Shown here: in pieces, positions 1-8,329 of the stretch | Layout: every line of letters begins with the position of its first letter | Position numbering within the stretch: the stretch's first letter is position 1 | NCBI GenBank assembly: GCA_964486055.1 | Contig: CAZALE010000010.1 | Span: 1 to 64,000 of the forward strand | Reading direction: 5' to 3' | Length of the DNA: 64,000 bases | Origin: J014 sp964486055 | Lineage (GTDB): Bacteria > Acidobacteriota > Blastocatellia > Pyrinomonadales > Pyrinomonadaceae | The notes under the pieces: model-generated | Database searches by the model: none | Seen by the model: the letters and a program-made list of their open reading frames with translations, nothing else | Told to the model about the DNA's origin: nothing | Made by a program: the position numbers and the translations under genes

Positions 1-2
1 CC

Positions 3-56
3 GAGACCGTGCTCGATCAAGCCGAGGTCCTTTCGGCAGAGTGGGCAAAATTATGA
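3..56 (+). CDS. 3' end of an unidentified gene (partial)
   Basis: One frame is open from the window edge to a TGA at 54-56 and encodes a short, helical-looking acidic tail that includes VLDQAEVLSAEWAKL. It looks more G+C-rich than what follows. The piece is too short to name, and another frame is open from the edge to about position 130, so this could be chance. Confidence 0.2.
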   Translation, partial: ETVLDQAEVLSAEWAKL

Positions 57-931
57 AACAAACGCCTGATCAGAGAGGAAGAGCGTTTGATTGTCTGATC
101 AGATTAAAAACAGAATGCGCAACTAAATAGAAAATCGACGAAAACCTAGACTAAAATCCATTATTCTGTCCAATTAGATAAAAACAGCGTACGCAATAGA
201 ACGTGTAAACTGCGTGAGAGCGGGAGTTTACTCTGGAGCTCATCTTGTTCCAGGTCGAAAAGAAATGCCTAACTAGATAAGACGAGGGTATGGCTTATCG
301 GAAGTCATCTCAGAGGTGCCTGTATTGAGGTAAATCATGATGTGCCGATGTGCAGAGGATACACGATGTTTAGCGAGCCAATATATAGCAAGTGAAAATA
401 TCTCTAACTTTTATAGTTATCATCCGATCGTCGAATCTGATCTCTAGCCGACATCCGATATGTACTAAATGGCATTTTTTACGTTATGCGCAGGAAATTT
501 GTTTGATTGATATGAGGGCCTTTTAACTTGCTTAAGGCAACTGATGCAATAGCAAGCGGAGCAAGTTGATAATGGGTACCTGCGGGCAGAGGGTACTGAT
601 AGGAGTATTCTCCAAATCGCCGAGCCAGCTGGGGTTAATCTGTCAGTAGGAGCGGCCTGACAAATCATCCATACAGAAGGTTCAGGCGCTACGTTATTAA
701 GTTTTCCTAGCATCATTTACCTCGATTTGAAATTACTCCCAGGCATGAGTGCAGGAATTAGTTTGATTTACGCTCAGAGATTTTAACCGTAGATCATCTA
801 CTGACACATATGAATTTTTAGAAACATAAAAACTCTGCAAGGATTGATTTTGCTGTAATGACTATGTAGTTTGCTGAGAAACTACGTTTTATCTCCCAAG
901 AGTATGACTGATTCACTAAAGATGAGTTAGT
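57..931. other. Gene-poor stretch with possible decayed coding sequence
   Basis: No convincing intact gene. A 36-codon ORF at 337-447 (+) has GAGG six bases before its ATG but no recognisable content. At 598-660 and just beyond, one plus frame reads like protein (ILQIAEPAGVNLSVGAA, a stop, then IIHTEGSGATLLSFPS), which may be a pseudogene remnant. Inverted arms at 59-65 and 83-89 (CAAACGC/GCGTTTG) enclose one copy of CTGATCAG, with a second copy at 95-102. I see no tRNA or IS end. Confidence 0.4.
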
Positions 932-2245
932 TTAATTCTCAAAATCTCCGTTGGAATCTGCTTTGATCATGTATAAATCTCTCTTACCAGCCCCAAGTGA
1001 TTCTGTATACCCGATTATTACATAACCTCCATCAGAGGTTCTCTGTACACACCTGGCTGAATCATCCTTCGGACCTCCATAGGTTTTGGCCCATTGAATT
1101 TCTCCTTTTGCATCAGTCTTAACGAGATAGAAATCCATCCCTCCATGACCTGAGGTAGTCCATCCAGCTATCACATAACCCTCGTCAGATGTTTGTTTAA
1201 CGGAATTTCCCCAATCTGCACCTGAACCTCCATAGGTTTTGCTCCATTGAATTTGCCCGTTAGCATCGGTTTTAATTAGATACACATCATAGCTTCCACC
1301 ATCTGATAAAATAGTGCCACCAACGACTACATAACCTAAGTCTTTTGTCTGCTCTAACGATGAGGCTACATCTAAGTTGCGACCTCCATAAGTCCTGGAC
1401 CATTGAACCTGCCCTTTTTCATCGGTTTTCACCAAATAACCATCCATATCTCCATTGCCAAAAGACTCTGTATAGCCGGCAATAATGTATCCCCCATCTG
1501 AGGTCTGTCGCACAGACTTGCCGGAATCATCTTTCGGACCGCCATAAGTCCTAGTCCACTGAACCTTACCCTTGGAATCCGTTTTAATCAAGTATATGTC
1601 TTTGTTTCCAGCACCAAATGAGCTAGTCTCTCCGACAATCACATAACCACCATCAGTGGTTTGTTGCACCGCATATCCAATCTCTGCATTAGGTCCACCA
1701 TAGGTCCTTGACCATTGTGTACTCCCTTTAGTGTCTACCTTAATCAAGTATACGTCGCTACTACCAGCTCCTGAAGACATTGTCCCTCCAACTATTATGT
1801 ATCCTTTGTCAGACGTCTGTTGAATGGAATACCCAAAATCCGAATCAGGACCGCCATAAGTTTTTGTCCATTGAACATTACCCTGAGCATCTGCTTTCAC
1901 CACGAACACATCATTCCACCCAGCACCCGAAGACCAGGTCTCACCCACGGCTATGTAACCCCCATCTGAAGTTTGTTGGACGTACCAACCTTCATCTTGA
2001 TCAGTGCCTCCATAGGGCTTAGCCCATGTTAACTGAGCTGAACTTGATTCTCCTGAGACTCTACTTCGAATGCTCATCGCTCTTACGAGAAAAGAATGTA
2101 ATAACACAGCAATTATTAGAATCGGCAGCAAAATTCGCCAATGACGCAAAAAGTGCCCTGTTTTTAGATCCAAACTAGTGACCGCTTTAAAAACTCCTCG
2201 GTAAGTTGATTTGAGGAAGGACTCTGCACAAAAAAACAAACACAT
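932..2245 (-). CDS. Secreted or membrane-anchored seven-repeat beta-propeller-like protein
   Basis: 437 residues with a hydrophobic segment near residues 36-56 (signal anchor or late signal peptide), followed by seven tandem repeats of about 52 residues. Each repeat has the pattern QW-x-(K/R)TYGG, then QTSDGGY(I/V)(I/V)(V/A)G-x-T, then D-x-YL(I/V)KTD-x-G. Seven units fit a closed seven-bladed propeller, which is inference. The start is supported by AAAGGAG about 8 bases upstream on the minus strand. No enzymatic motif is visible; a surface binding or scaffold role is the most one can say. The gene stands alone, divergent from the M4 protease. The repeats are also visible in the DNA with a period near 156 bp, so copy number could vary by recombination. 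Confidence 0.7.
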   Translation of the reverse strand: MCLFFCAESFLKSTYRGVFKAVTSLDLKTGHFLRHWRILLPILIIAVLLHSFLVRAMSIRSRVSGESSSAQLTWAKPYGGTDQDEGWYVQQTSDGGYIAVGETWSSGAGWNDVFVVKADAQGNVQWTKTYGGPDSDFGYSIQQTSDKGYIIVGGTMSSGAGSSDVYLIKVDTKGSTQWSRTYGGPNAEIGYAVQQTTDGGYVIVGETSSFGAGNKDIYLIKTDSKGKVQWTRTYGGPKDDSGKSVRQTSDGGYIIAGYTESFGNGDMDGYLVKTDEKGQVQWSRTYGGRNLDVASSLEQTKDLGYVVVGGTILSDGGSYDVYLIKTDANGQIQWSKTYGGSGADWGNSVKQTSDEGYVIAGWTTSGHGGMDFYLVKTDAKGEIQWAKTYGGPKDDSARCVQRTSDGGYVIIGYTESLGAGKRDLYMIKADSNGDFEN

Positions 2246-2715
2246 TCTCCGCTCTCCTTTCGTTAAATATTACCTGTTCTCCTCCCTTCCCCTTTTTCAA
2301 ACCATCCCTCTCAAATATCTGAAACAAATGCGGACAAATACGAGATTCTGCGAAATAATAAACTTGCTTTTCGGCTTTGAGTTCGCTTACAAAAACTCTC
2401 CGTTCTTTTTAAATCAGCTGAATTTCAATATTTGCAAGTCTTGAACCTCTTCTTAAGGTATAATAATCACTCTCGGAAATCAAGAGTTTTTATCCTTATC
2501 AATATTGGGCCAGGTCGTTGGGTTTAAAATTTTTTTTAAAAAAGATAAAAATATTTTACATTATGCATAGCGGATGACTTGACAAGTGGATAAGTAAGAC
2601 TTATAGTATCTACTCGTTTTTTAGCTAAATCAATTCTTTGGGGAAGGTAGTGAAGCGGCATCATACTGCCCTTATAGGGAGATTTTTTAAGAATAAAGGT
2701 TAAAGGAGAAGAAAG
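2246..2715. other. Intergenic region between divergent genes
   Basis: 470 bp, very AT-rich around 2520-2570. It holds the promoter of the M4 protease gene (2579-2607) and its roughly 100-base leader. The leader contains a small CCCT-TAT-AGGG hairpin near 2670 followed by a T-run, which could be a weak attenuator. No credible gene. Confidence 0.5.
2579..2607 (+). promoter_or_regulatory. Sigma70-type promoter of the M4 protease gene
   Basis: TTGACA at 2579-2584, a 17-bp spacer and TATAGT at 2602-2607: a near-consensus housekeeping promoter. Expected start near 2614 gives a leader of about 100 bases before the ATG at 2716. Confidence 0.7.
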
Positions 2716-4839
2716 ATGAGGAAATACGTTTTAGTTGCGACGGCAATAGCAGTAGTAGCACTGCTTTTGCTTGGGGAGATATCAAGCAAGGTAGGTGCTA
2801 AGAAGAGTATTTTTGTTAAAGGGGACAAGGATGAGATAGAGCTTGCAAAGCAGATAAGCAAGGAGAAGTTGCGTGAATATGCTTTGCAGGCTCATGGTTT
2901 GGCAAATGTAGATGAGTTTAGCATACAGAGGGCGGAGATAGATGAGCTTAAGATGGCGCATGTAAGGTTCAGGCAGAATGTGAATGGGATACCTGTATGG
3001 GAAGGTGAGGCCATAGTACATTTGAGGTCTGACGGTGAGGTTTCGGTAATAACTGATGATTTGAAAGCAGGGGTGTACATGGACACAACGCCAAATTTAT
3101 CGGCAGAGGATGCGGTTGATTTAGCGAGGAGATATGATAGGAGGCTAAGAGGTTTTGCTGATGAGCCGAAGGTAGATTTATGGATATACAGAGGTGAAGA
3201 CAGGGATCATCTGGCATACAGGATACAATTCAGGCGGATCGAGGAAGGCAAGTATCCATCGATGCCTGTTGTTTTCATAGATGCACAGACTGGGGAGAAA
3301 ATATTCTCTTATGAGAATCTACAGACTGGGACGGGGTCGTCGTTATACAGTGGGAATGTGACGATATCGACTAGTTTGTCTGGTTCGACTTACTACATGG
3401 AGGATTTAAATAGGAGGTTAGGGACTTTTGATTTCAGAAATGGGACTAGCAGTGTGTATCGTTTTACTGACAGTGATGACGTATGGGACGGAACGAGTCA
3501 AAGGGCAGGAGTTGATGCCCATTATGGTGCGATGAAGACGTATGATTATTACTATAATGTACACGGGCGGCGAGGTATTGATAACAATCAAGGTCCTGGT
3601 AGTTATACCGCAGCAGCCAATAGTAGCATAAAGTTGCTGAGTTCACGTGTACATTATAGTCGGAATTACAACAATGCATTTTGGGATGGGACATACATGA
3701 CATATGGAGATGGTGATGGTAGCACATTTGGTCCGTTGGTTACGCTTGACATATGTGCTCATGAGATGACACATGGGGTGACAGAGCGGACGGCTAATTT
3801 GACGTATTCAGGTGAGTCAGGTGCGTTGAATGAGTCGATGTCAGATGTATTTGGTGCTATGGTTGAGTTGTATGCGCGTGGGGGATCGGCTACTGCGGAT
3901 ACATGGAAGATAGGAGAGCAGGCATATACACCTGGGACGGCTGGAGATGCATTAAGGTACATGGACGATCCGCACAAGGCGCCTAACAGTGGTTTTACGG
4001 CGGACGATGATCCTGATCATTATGCGGAGAGGTACACTGGTACTGCTGATAATGGCGGCGTTCACGTTAACTCGGGTATAGGTAACAAGGCATTTTATTT
4101 GGTGGCTGTTGGTGGTACACACCATCGTAGTGGAGTTACGGTAAGTGGTATAGGGACTAGCAAGGCGGCGAAGATTTGGTACCGTGCGTTGACGTATTAC
4201 ATGACATCAGGTACGAATTTTTCTGGTGCGAGGACGGCGACATTGAATGCTGCGGCGGATTTATATGGTAGTTCTAGTGCTGAATACAACACTGTCGCGA
4301 CTGCTTGGTGTGCTGTTGGTGTAGGATCATGTCCTGGAGGTAGTCCGAGTCCTACTCCTACACCTACGCCTGGAGGTAGTGAATTAATCAGCAATGGAGG
4401 ATTCGAGGGCAGTCTTTCTCCATGGGTTAGTTCTGGTTCTGGGGCATTTTATACGTCGAATGGAAGTTATCCGCAGAGTGGGACTGGGTACATATACTTT
4501 GGAGTGAACAATAGTGTAAGTGGTCAGGTATATCAACAGGTAAGTATACCTAGCAGTGCAAGTGGGACATTGAGTTTTTGGTTAAATGTGACGAGTCAGG
4601 AGACGACCACTACGACTGCATATGACAAGTTGTATGTGGAGGTTAGGGACACGGCAGGAAATCTTTTGTCTACGTTGGCTACTTACAGCAACTTAGACAA
4701 GGGAACAGCAGGTGTTTATAGTCAGAAGACACTTAATGTTTCTGCATATAAGGGTCGGACGGTCAGGATACAATTCAGAGCTACCACGGACAGTTCACTA
4801 CCTACTACCTTCAGGGTTGACACTGTTTCTTTGAGGTAG
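2716..4839 (+). CDS. Thermolysin-like (M4) zinc metalloprotease precursor with C-terminal binding domain
   Basis: 707 residues: signal peptide (1-28), FTP/PepSY-like propeptide (about 35-200), M4 catalytic domain (about 210-545), a short PTPTPTP linker and a C-terminal beta-sandwich-like module starting near SNGGFEGSLSPW (about 555-707). Zinc ligands are H349 and H353 in HEMTH and E373 in NESMSD; E350 is the general base and H450 in GGVHVNSG is the transition-state histidine, so the enzyme should be active and secreted. The RBS AAAGGAG sits 7 bases from the ATG. Wobble use is heavily G/T and poor in C (many ACG, GGT, ATA and AGG codons), unlike neighbours, which may indicate transfer or strand-specific bias. 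Monocistronic, with its own promoter and a hairpin after the stop. Confidence 0.93.
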   Translation: MRKYVLVATAIAVVALLLLGEISSKVGAKKSIFVKGDKDEIELAKQISKEKLREYALQAHGLANVDEFSIQRAEIDELKMAHVRFRQNVNGIPVWEGEAIVHLRSDGEVSVITDDLKAGVYMDTTPNLSAEDAVDLARRYDRRLRGFADEPKVDLWIYRGEDRDHLAYRIQFRRIEEGKYPSMPVVFIDAQTGEKIFSYENLQTGTGSSLYSGNVTISTSLSGSTYYMEDLNRRLGTFDFRNGTSSVYRFTDSDDVWDGTSQRAGVDAHYGAMKTYDYYYNVHGRRGIDNNQGPGSYTAAANSSIKLLSSRVHYSRNYNNAFWDGTYMTYGDGDGSTFGPLVTLDICAHEMTHGVTERTANLTYSGESGALNESMSDVFGAMVELYARGGSATADTWKIGEQAYTPGTAGDALRYMDDPHKAPNSGFTADDDPDHYAERYTGTADNGGVHVNSGIGNKAFYLVAVGGTHHRSGVTVSGIGTSKAAKIWYRALTYYMTSGTNFSGARTATLNAAADLYGSSSAEYNTVATAWCAVGVGSCPGGSPSPTPTPTPGGSELISNGGFEGSLSPWVSSGSGAFYTSNGSYPQSGTGYIYFGVNNSVSGQVYQQVSIPSSASGTLSFWLNVTSQETTTTTAYDKLYVEVRDTAGNLLSTLATYSNLDKGTAGVYSQKTLNVSAYKGRTVRIQFRATTDSSLPTTFRVDTVSLR

Positions 4840-4851
4840 TTTTGATGACTA

Positions 4852-4880
4852 GCGGTCTGGCATCCCCCAAGCCAGACCGC
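4852..4880 (+). terminator. Hairpin after the M4 protease gene
   Basis: A perfect 10-bp stem (GCGGTCTGGC/GCCAGACCGC) with a 9-base loop, 12 bases after the stop. The tail is TTCCCC rather than a T-run, so termination may be inefficient or rely on other factors. Confidence 0.6.
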
Positions 4881-4901
4881 TTCCCCATCCAACCATTATC
4901 A

Positions 4902-4962
4902 ATTGCTTACACAGGATTAGCGAAGCAGATGCTCCTTTTTGGAGTGGATCCTGATAAGCAAT
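4902..4962. repeat. Nested inverted repeat between convergent genes
   Basis: Outer arms ATTGCTTA (4902-4909) and TAAGCAAT (4955-4962), middle arms AGGAT (4913-4917) and ATCCT (4948-4952), and an inner hairpin CTCC-TTTTT-GGAG (4932-4944). It lies between the ends of the M4 gene and ruvB, so it could be a terminator for ruvAB, a small palindromic element or a structured RNA. Confidence 0.5.
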
Positions 4963-5046
4963 AGTCCTATAAAAGGGACAACAATAGTGGAAAGTTTTTG
5001 ATATTCAACGATTGAAAGATTCTTGTAGGATTTTTGTGTGTCTATT

Positions 5047-6093
5047 TCATTTCTCAATATCAAAGAGAGTTGGAAGTGATTGATCTGATTTTGAAGGATA
5101 CTGCAGACCGAAATGTTGGTAAGCTAAGCGAGTAGCAACACGTCCTCGTGAGGTTCTATGCAAAAACCCGATCTGAATTAAATAAGGCTCAATTATTTCT
5201 TCTATTGAATCTTTCTCTTCTTGAATTGAGGCGGCTATTGTTGCTAAACCAACGGGACCTCCATCAAATTTCTCTATGATAGTTAAAAGCATTTTTCTAT
5301 CTACTTCATCTAATCCATAGATATCTACTTCCATTCGGTTTAGAGCATCCTCTGCGACTCGTTTATTTATTTCGCCCGAATACTCTACTTCAGCATAGTC
5401 ACGTACTCTCCTCAGTAGTCTATTAGCGATACGCGGGGTTCCACGGGAACGACGTGCTATCTCCCAAGCTCCCTCTCTTGTTACATTTATATTCAATATC
5501 TTTGCGCTTCGCATTATGATTGTCTCTAAATCCTCGATTGTATAGAAATCCAAATGAAACTGAATACCAAATCTTCCTCTAAGAGGAGCAGTGATGAGAC
5601 CAGGACGTGTCGTGGCACCTATTAGAGTAAACTTTGGTAAATCCAATTTTATTGATCTGGCAGCTGCTCCCTGACCTATCATTATGTCTAATTGATAATC
5701 TTCCATGGCTGGATAGAGAATCTCCTCGATAGCCGGTGCCAGACGGTGAATCTCATCTATGAACAAAACATCACCTTCGCTCAAATTGGTCAATAAAGCA
5801 GCCAGATCGCCTGCTTTTTCAATGACTGGTGCTGCTGTGGCTTTTATCTGAGATCCCATCTCATTGGCACATACGTGAGCCAAGGTAGTTTTACCAGTAC
5901 CAGGAGGTCCAAATAATAAAATATGATCGAGTGCCTCGCGTCGCCGAAGAGCTGCTTTTATGAAAATTTTAAGGTTTTCCTTTAATTTATTTTGTCCTAT
6001 ATATTCATCGAGGAAGGCAGGACGCAAAGAGAGCTCAAATCTCTCATCATCTTCGATCAAATTTGGATTTTTAGTGTTTTTCATATTCGTCAT
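5047..6093 (-). CDS. ruvB: Holliday junction branch migration ATPase RuvB
   Basis: 348 residues, normal length. AAA+ motor that drives branch migration with RuvA at Holliday junctions. Walker A is GPPGTGKTT, Walker B is FIDEIHRL, sensor 1 lies in LIGATTRPG, and the arginine finger region is GLITAPLRGRFG. The C-terminal winged helix ends near residue 330. Its ATG overlaps the ruvA stop by four bases (ATGA), so the two are translationally coupled. It is second in the ruvAB operon. Confidence 0.97.
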   Translation of the reverse strand: MTNMKNTKNPNLIEDDERFELSLRPAFLDEYIGQNKLKENLKIFIKAALRRREALDHILLFGPPGTGKTTLAHVCANEMGSQIKATAAPVIEKAGDLAALLTNLSEGDVLFIDEIHRLAPAIEEILYPAMEDYQLDIMIGQGAAARSIKLDLPKFTLIGATTRPGLITAPLRGRFGIQFHLDFYTIEDLETIIMRSAKILNINVTREGAWEIARRSRGTPRIANRLLRRVRDYAEVEYSGEINKRVAEDALNRMEVDIYGLDEVDRKMLLTIIEKFDGGPVGLATIAASIQEEKDSIEEIIEPYLIQIGFLHRTSRGRVATRLAYQHFGLQYPSKSDQSLPTLFDIEK

Positions 6094-6689
6094 ACTTTAG
6101 AAAGAATTTGCAAACTCCGCTTCAATAATTTTCTTACATCGATCTCTGTACCCTCTTCGATTGCTACTTTTATTGCATTTTCGGCAACATTGCGTTGATA
6201 GCCTAAGTTTATCAGGGCATTTATAGCGTCATGATACTCACTGCCCAAAGCATCCTGCTTAACTTTACTATCAGCTGTAAGCTCGAAATCTTGGAATTTA
6301 TCTTTTAACTCAACCACTAACCTCTCAGCCAATTTTCTACCAACACCAGGAATGGTCATCAATCTGTTCGTGTCTTTGCTCAATATAGCATGAACGAACT
6401 CATCTGCATTCATTTTAGACAGTATCGAGATAGCGCTTTTTGTGCTTATTCCTTGTACCGATATTAATTTCAAAAATAACTTCCTATCTTTTTCAGTCAA
6501 AAAACCGTATAACTGCATTGCATCTTCTCTAACATGCGTGTAAACCCTCAACGATATTGATGAGCCGACCTCACCAATTTCATAAAATGTCGTAAGAGGA
6601 ACTATTATCTCATAACCTATCCCGCCCACCTCTACGATTATAGAGGAAGTGTTTTTTTCTAAAACCTTACCACTAATGTAAGCAATCAT
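6090..6689 (-). CDS. ruvA: Holliday junction DNA-binding protein RuvA
   Basis: 199 residues: N-terminal OB-fold (1-65), central helix-hairpin-helix region (for example MTIPGVGRKLAERLVVEL), and a C-terminal domain III that contacts RuvB. RuvA tetramers hold the junction open while RuvB hexamers pump DNA. The gene leads the ruvAB operon. A promoter (-35 TTGTCC, -10 TAAAAT) lies only nine bases upstream of the ATG and no ribosome binding site is visible, so the mRNA is predicted to have a leader of only about 3 bases. Divergent from rex. Confidence 0.96.
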   Translation of the reverse strand: MIAYISGKVLEKNTSSIIVEVGGIGYEIIVPLTTFYEIGEVGSSISLRVYTHVREDAMQLYGFLTEKDRKLFLKLISVQGISTKSAISILSKMNADEFVHAILSKDTNRLMTIPGVGRKLAERLVVELKDKFQDFELTADSKVKQDALGSEYHDAINALINLGYQRNVAENAIKVAIEEGTEIDVRKLLKRSLQILSKV

Positions 6690-6698
6690 TTTAAATCA

Positions 6699-6727
6699 AT
6701 TTTATTGGATAGTTAGGCATAGGACAA
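6699..6727 (-). promoter_or_regulatory. ruvA promoter, near-leaderless
   Basis: On the minus strand, TTGTCC (6722-6727), a 17-bp spacer and TAAAAT (6699-6704). The expected start near 6692 lies about 3 bases before the ruvA ATG. Confidence 0.55.
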
Positions 6728-6790
6728 CGCTTTGAAAGCATTTATTCATCATCACCTTAGAGAAAGTTTTCACTTGAAAAAGAATATAGG

Positions 6791-6796
6791 TATAAT
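6791..6796 (+). promoter_or_regulatory. -10 element of rex, probably leaderless
   Basis: A consensus TATAAT lies four bases before the GTG at 6801 and ten before the ATG at 6807. No good -35 is visible at 17 bp and no Shine-Dalgarno is present, so transcription probably begins at or inside the first codons. No clear Rex operator palindrome was seen here. Confidence 0.5.
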
Positions 6797-6800
6797 CTGA

Positions 6801-7451
6801 GTGAAAATGAAGGTTGAGAAAATATCAGAATTAACAGCAAATCGTTTAAGCGTATATCTTCGCTGCTTGAATGAGCTTTCTGCAGCTGGAGTTAAGGTTG
6901 TTTCTTCTGAAGAGTTAGCCAAGAGATATAATTTAAATTCGGCACAAATACGAAAGGACTTAGCTTATTTTGGCGAGTTTGGTATTCGTGGTGTTGGTTA
7001 TTATGTTGACAACCTGCGAGAGCATCTTAGGAAGATTTTAGGGTTAGATAGAGAACATAGAATATGCATAGTCGGTGCTGGAAGATTGGGCACGGCGCTG
7101 GCTGATTATCATGGATTTAAAAAATCGAGTTTTTCTGTGGTTGCACTATTCGATAATGACAGATCTAAGATAGGGCAGCGTGTAGGGAATGTTATGGTTT
7201 ATGACTTTGCTGATTTTCATAAGATAGCAAGTCAAAAACAAATTGAAATAGCGGTTATAGCCGTGCCTGCCGATGCAGCTCAAGCTGTTTTAGATGAGAT
7301 AGTAAAAGCAGGCATAAAAGCAGTTCTTAATTTTGCTCCTGTGTCTTTGGTTGCAGATAATTCAGTAAAAGTGAAAACTGTTGATTTAACTACATCACTC
7401 GAGAGTCTCTCATACTTCTTATCTCAACCGATGAATGGTAAGAACGCATAA
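6801..7451 (+). CDS. rex: Redox-sensing transcriptional repressor Rex
   Basis: 216 residues. The N-terminal winged helix (about 1-80) includes the family signature LNSAQIRKDLAYFGEFG. The Rossmann NAD(H)-binding domain begins with VGAGRLGTAL (about 91-100). In this family the dimer binds DNA when NADH is low and releases it when NADH rises, controlling fermentation and respiration genes. Start is GTG 6801 or ATG 6807. It is followed 51 bases later by the aldolase and microcompartment genes on the same strand, so it probably regulates them or is co-transcribed with them. Confidence 0.95.
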   Translation: MKMKVEKISELTANRLSVYLRCLNELSAAGVKVVSSEELAKRYNLNSAQIRKDLAYFGEFGIRGVGYYVDNLREHLRKILGLDREHRICIVGAGRLGTALADYHGFKKSSFSVVALFDNDRSKIGQRVGNVMVYDFADFHKIASQKQIEIAVIAVPADAAQAVLDEIVKAGIKAVLNFAPVSLVADNSVKVKTVDLTTSLESLSYFLSQPMNGKNA

Positions 7452-7502
7452 GCATCTGTAAATCATGGATATTTTGTGGTAATCTCTTTTCATCGGAGTT
7501 CT

Positions 7503-8279
7503 ATGCAGGAATCTGAGGCTCGGGAACTAATTGTCGAGGTGGGTCGATTGCTTTATGAGCGGGGATATGTAGTTGCCTCCGATGGCAATCTAAGTATACG
7601 TTTGGACGAAAACTTAGTTTTGGCTACTCCTACGATGGTATGTAAGGGCAGAATGAAGCCTGAAATGCTAGCTCTAACGGATATGCAAGGAAACCCTATA
7701 ACTGATAAAAAACCATCCTCTGAGCTTGCCATGCACCTTCTAATTTACAGAAAACGATCTGATGTTCGGGCAGTCTGTCATGCGCATCCACCCTTTGGAA
7801 CTGCTTTTGCAGTAGCAGGATTTGCGATAGATAAGCCCATTTTGTCTGAGGTTATACTGACTCTTGGGTGCGTGCCCCTCGCAAGTTATGGGACACCATC
7901 AACTGAAGAGCTAACTGCAGCCATGGAGCCTTTTATTGATCACCACAATGCTCTGTTAATGCAAAACCATGGAGCAGTAGCTTACGGTAAAGATCTATGG
8001 CAAGCTTTTGACAGGCTCGAAACATTGGAACATACAGCAAAAATCAGTATTTTAGCCAAGATTTTAGGAGGGGCACAGGATTTACCAAAAGAAGCGATTC
8101 AGAAATTAATACATATTAGAGAACGGGCAGGATATCTGACAGAAAAAGCTAGATGTCAAGCATGTGGTTACTTACACGATACATTTGCGACATGTCCTGC
8201 CACTGAGAACGGAACAAAATTTTCATTTACTAGAGATGAATTAATAGAGCTTTTGTCACAAGTAGCTAATTTGAGCTAA
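7503..8279 (+). CDS. Class II aldolase (fuculose/rhamnulose-1-phosphate aldolase-like), microcompartment-associated
   Basis: 258 residues from ATG 7503, chosen because GGAG precedes it and the family begins here; a GTG at 7476 is also in frame. Class II aldolase/adducin fold: zinc ligands H93 and H95 (CHAHPP) and H156 (QNHGAV), with E74 as catalytic acid/base. Family members cleave L-fuculose- or L-rhamnulose-1-phosphate to DHAP and lactaldehyde. It lies directly upstream of shell genes, as in the fucose/rhamnose-type compartments of Planctomycetes. Odd feature: a C-terminal extension (about 210-258) with C218-x2-C221-x9-C231 and a final amphipathic helix FTRDELIELLSQVANLS that could be an encapsulation peptide. 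Exact substrate is uncertain. Confidence 0.88.
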   Translation: MQESEARELIVEVGRLLYERGYVVASDGNLSIRLDENLVLATPTMVCKGRMKPEMLALTDMQGNPITDKKPSSELAMHLLIYRKRSDVRAVCHAHPPFGTAFAVAGFAIDKPILSEVILTLGCVPLASYGTPSTEELTAAMEPFIDHHNALLMQNHGAVAYGKDLWQAFDRLETLEHTAKISILAKILGGAQDLPKEAIQKLIHIRERAGYLTEKARCQACGYLHDTFATCPATENGTKFSFTRDELIELLSQVANLS

Positions 8280-8298
8280 ACTATTTCTTCTCTATTCT

Positions 8299-8318
8299 AA
8301 TTTTCGAGAATTTTCGAG
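8299..8318 (+). repeat. Tandem 10-mer before the BMC-H gene
   Basis: Two perfect, adjacent copies of AATTTTCGAG. The second runs into the GAGGGA ribosome binding site of the BMC-H gene, so the element could affect its translation or bind a regulator. Confidence 0.4.
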
Positions 8319-8329
8319 GGACGTGAAAA

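Noticed and set aside
465..716. 83-codon open frame on the minus strand
   Set aside because: No ribosome binding site, unnatural composition, and a competing plus-strand protein-like remnant in the same bases.
932..2041. CRISPR or satellite array
   Set aside because: The periodic DNA encodes protein repeats of constant frame; there are no short identical repeats with unique spacers.
2211..2444. 77-codon open frame on the plus strand
   Set aside because: Starts inside the seven-repeat gene antisense to it, low complexity, no recognisable content.
6690..6800. Rex operator in the ruvA-rex gap
   Set aside because: No TTGTGAA-type palindrome could be found; near matches were too poor.
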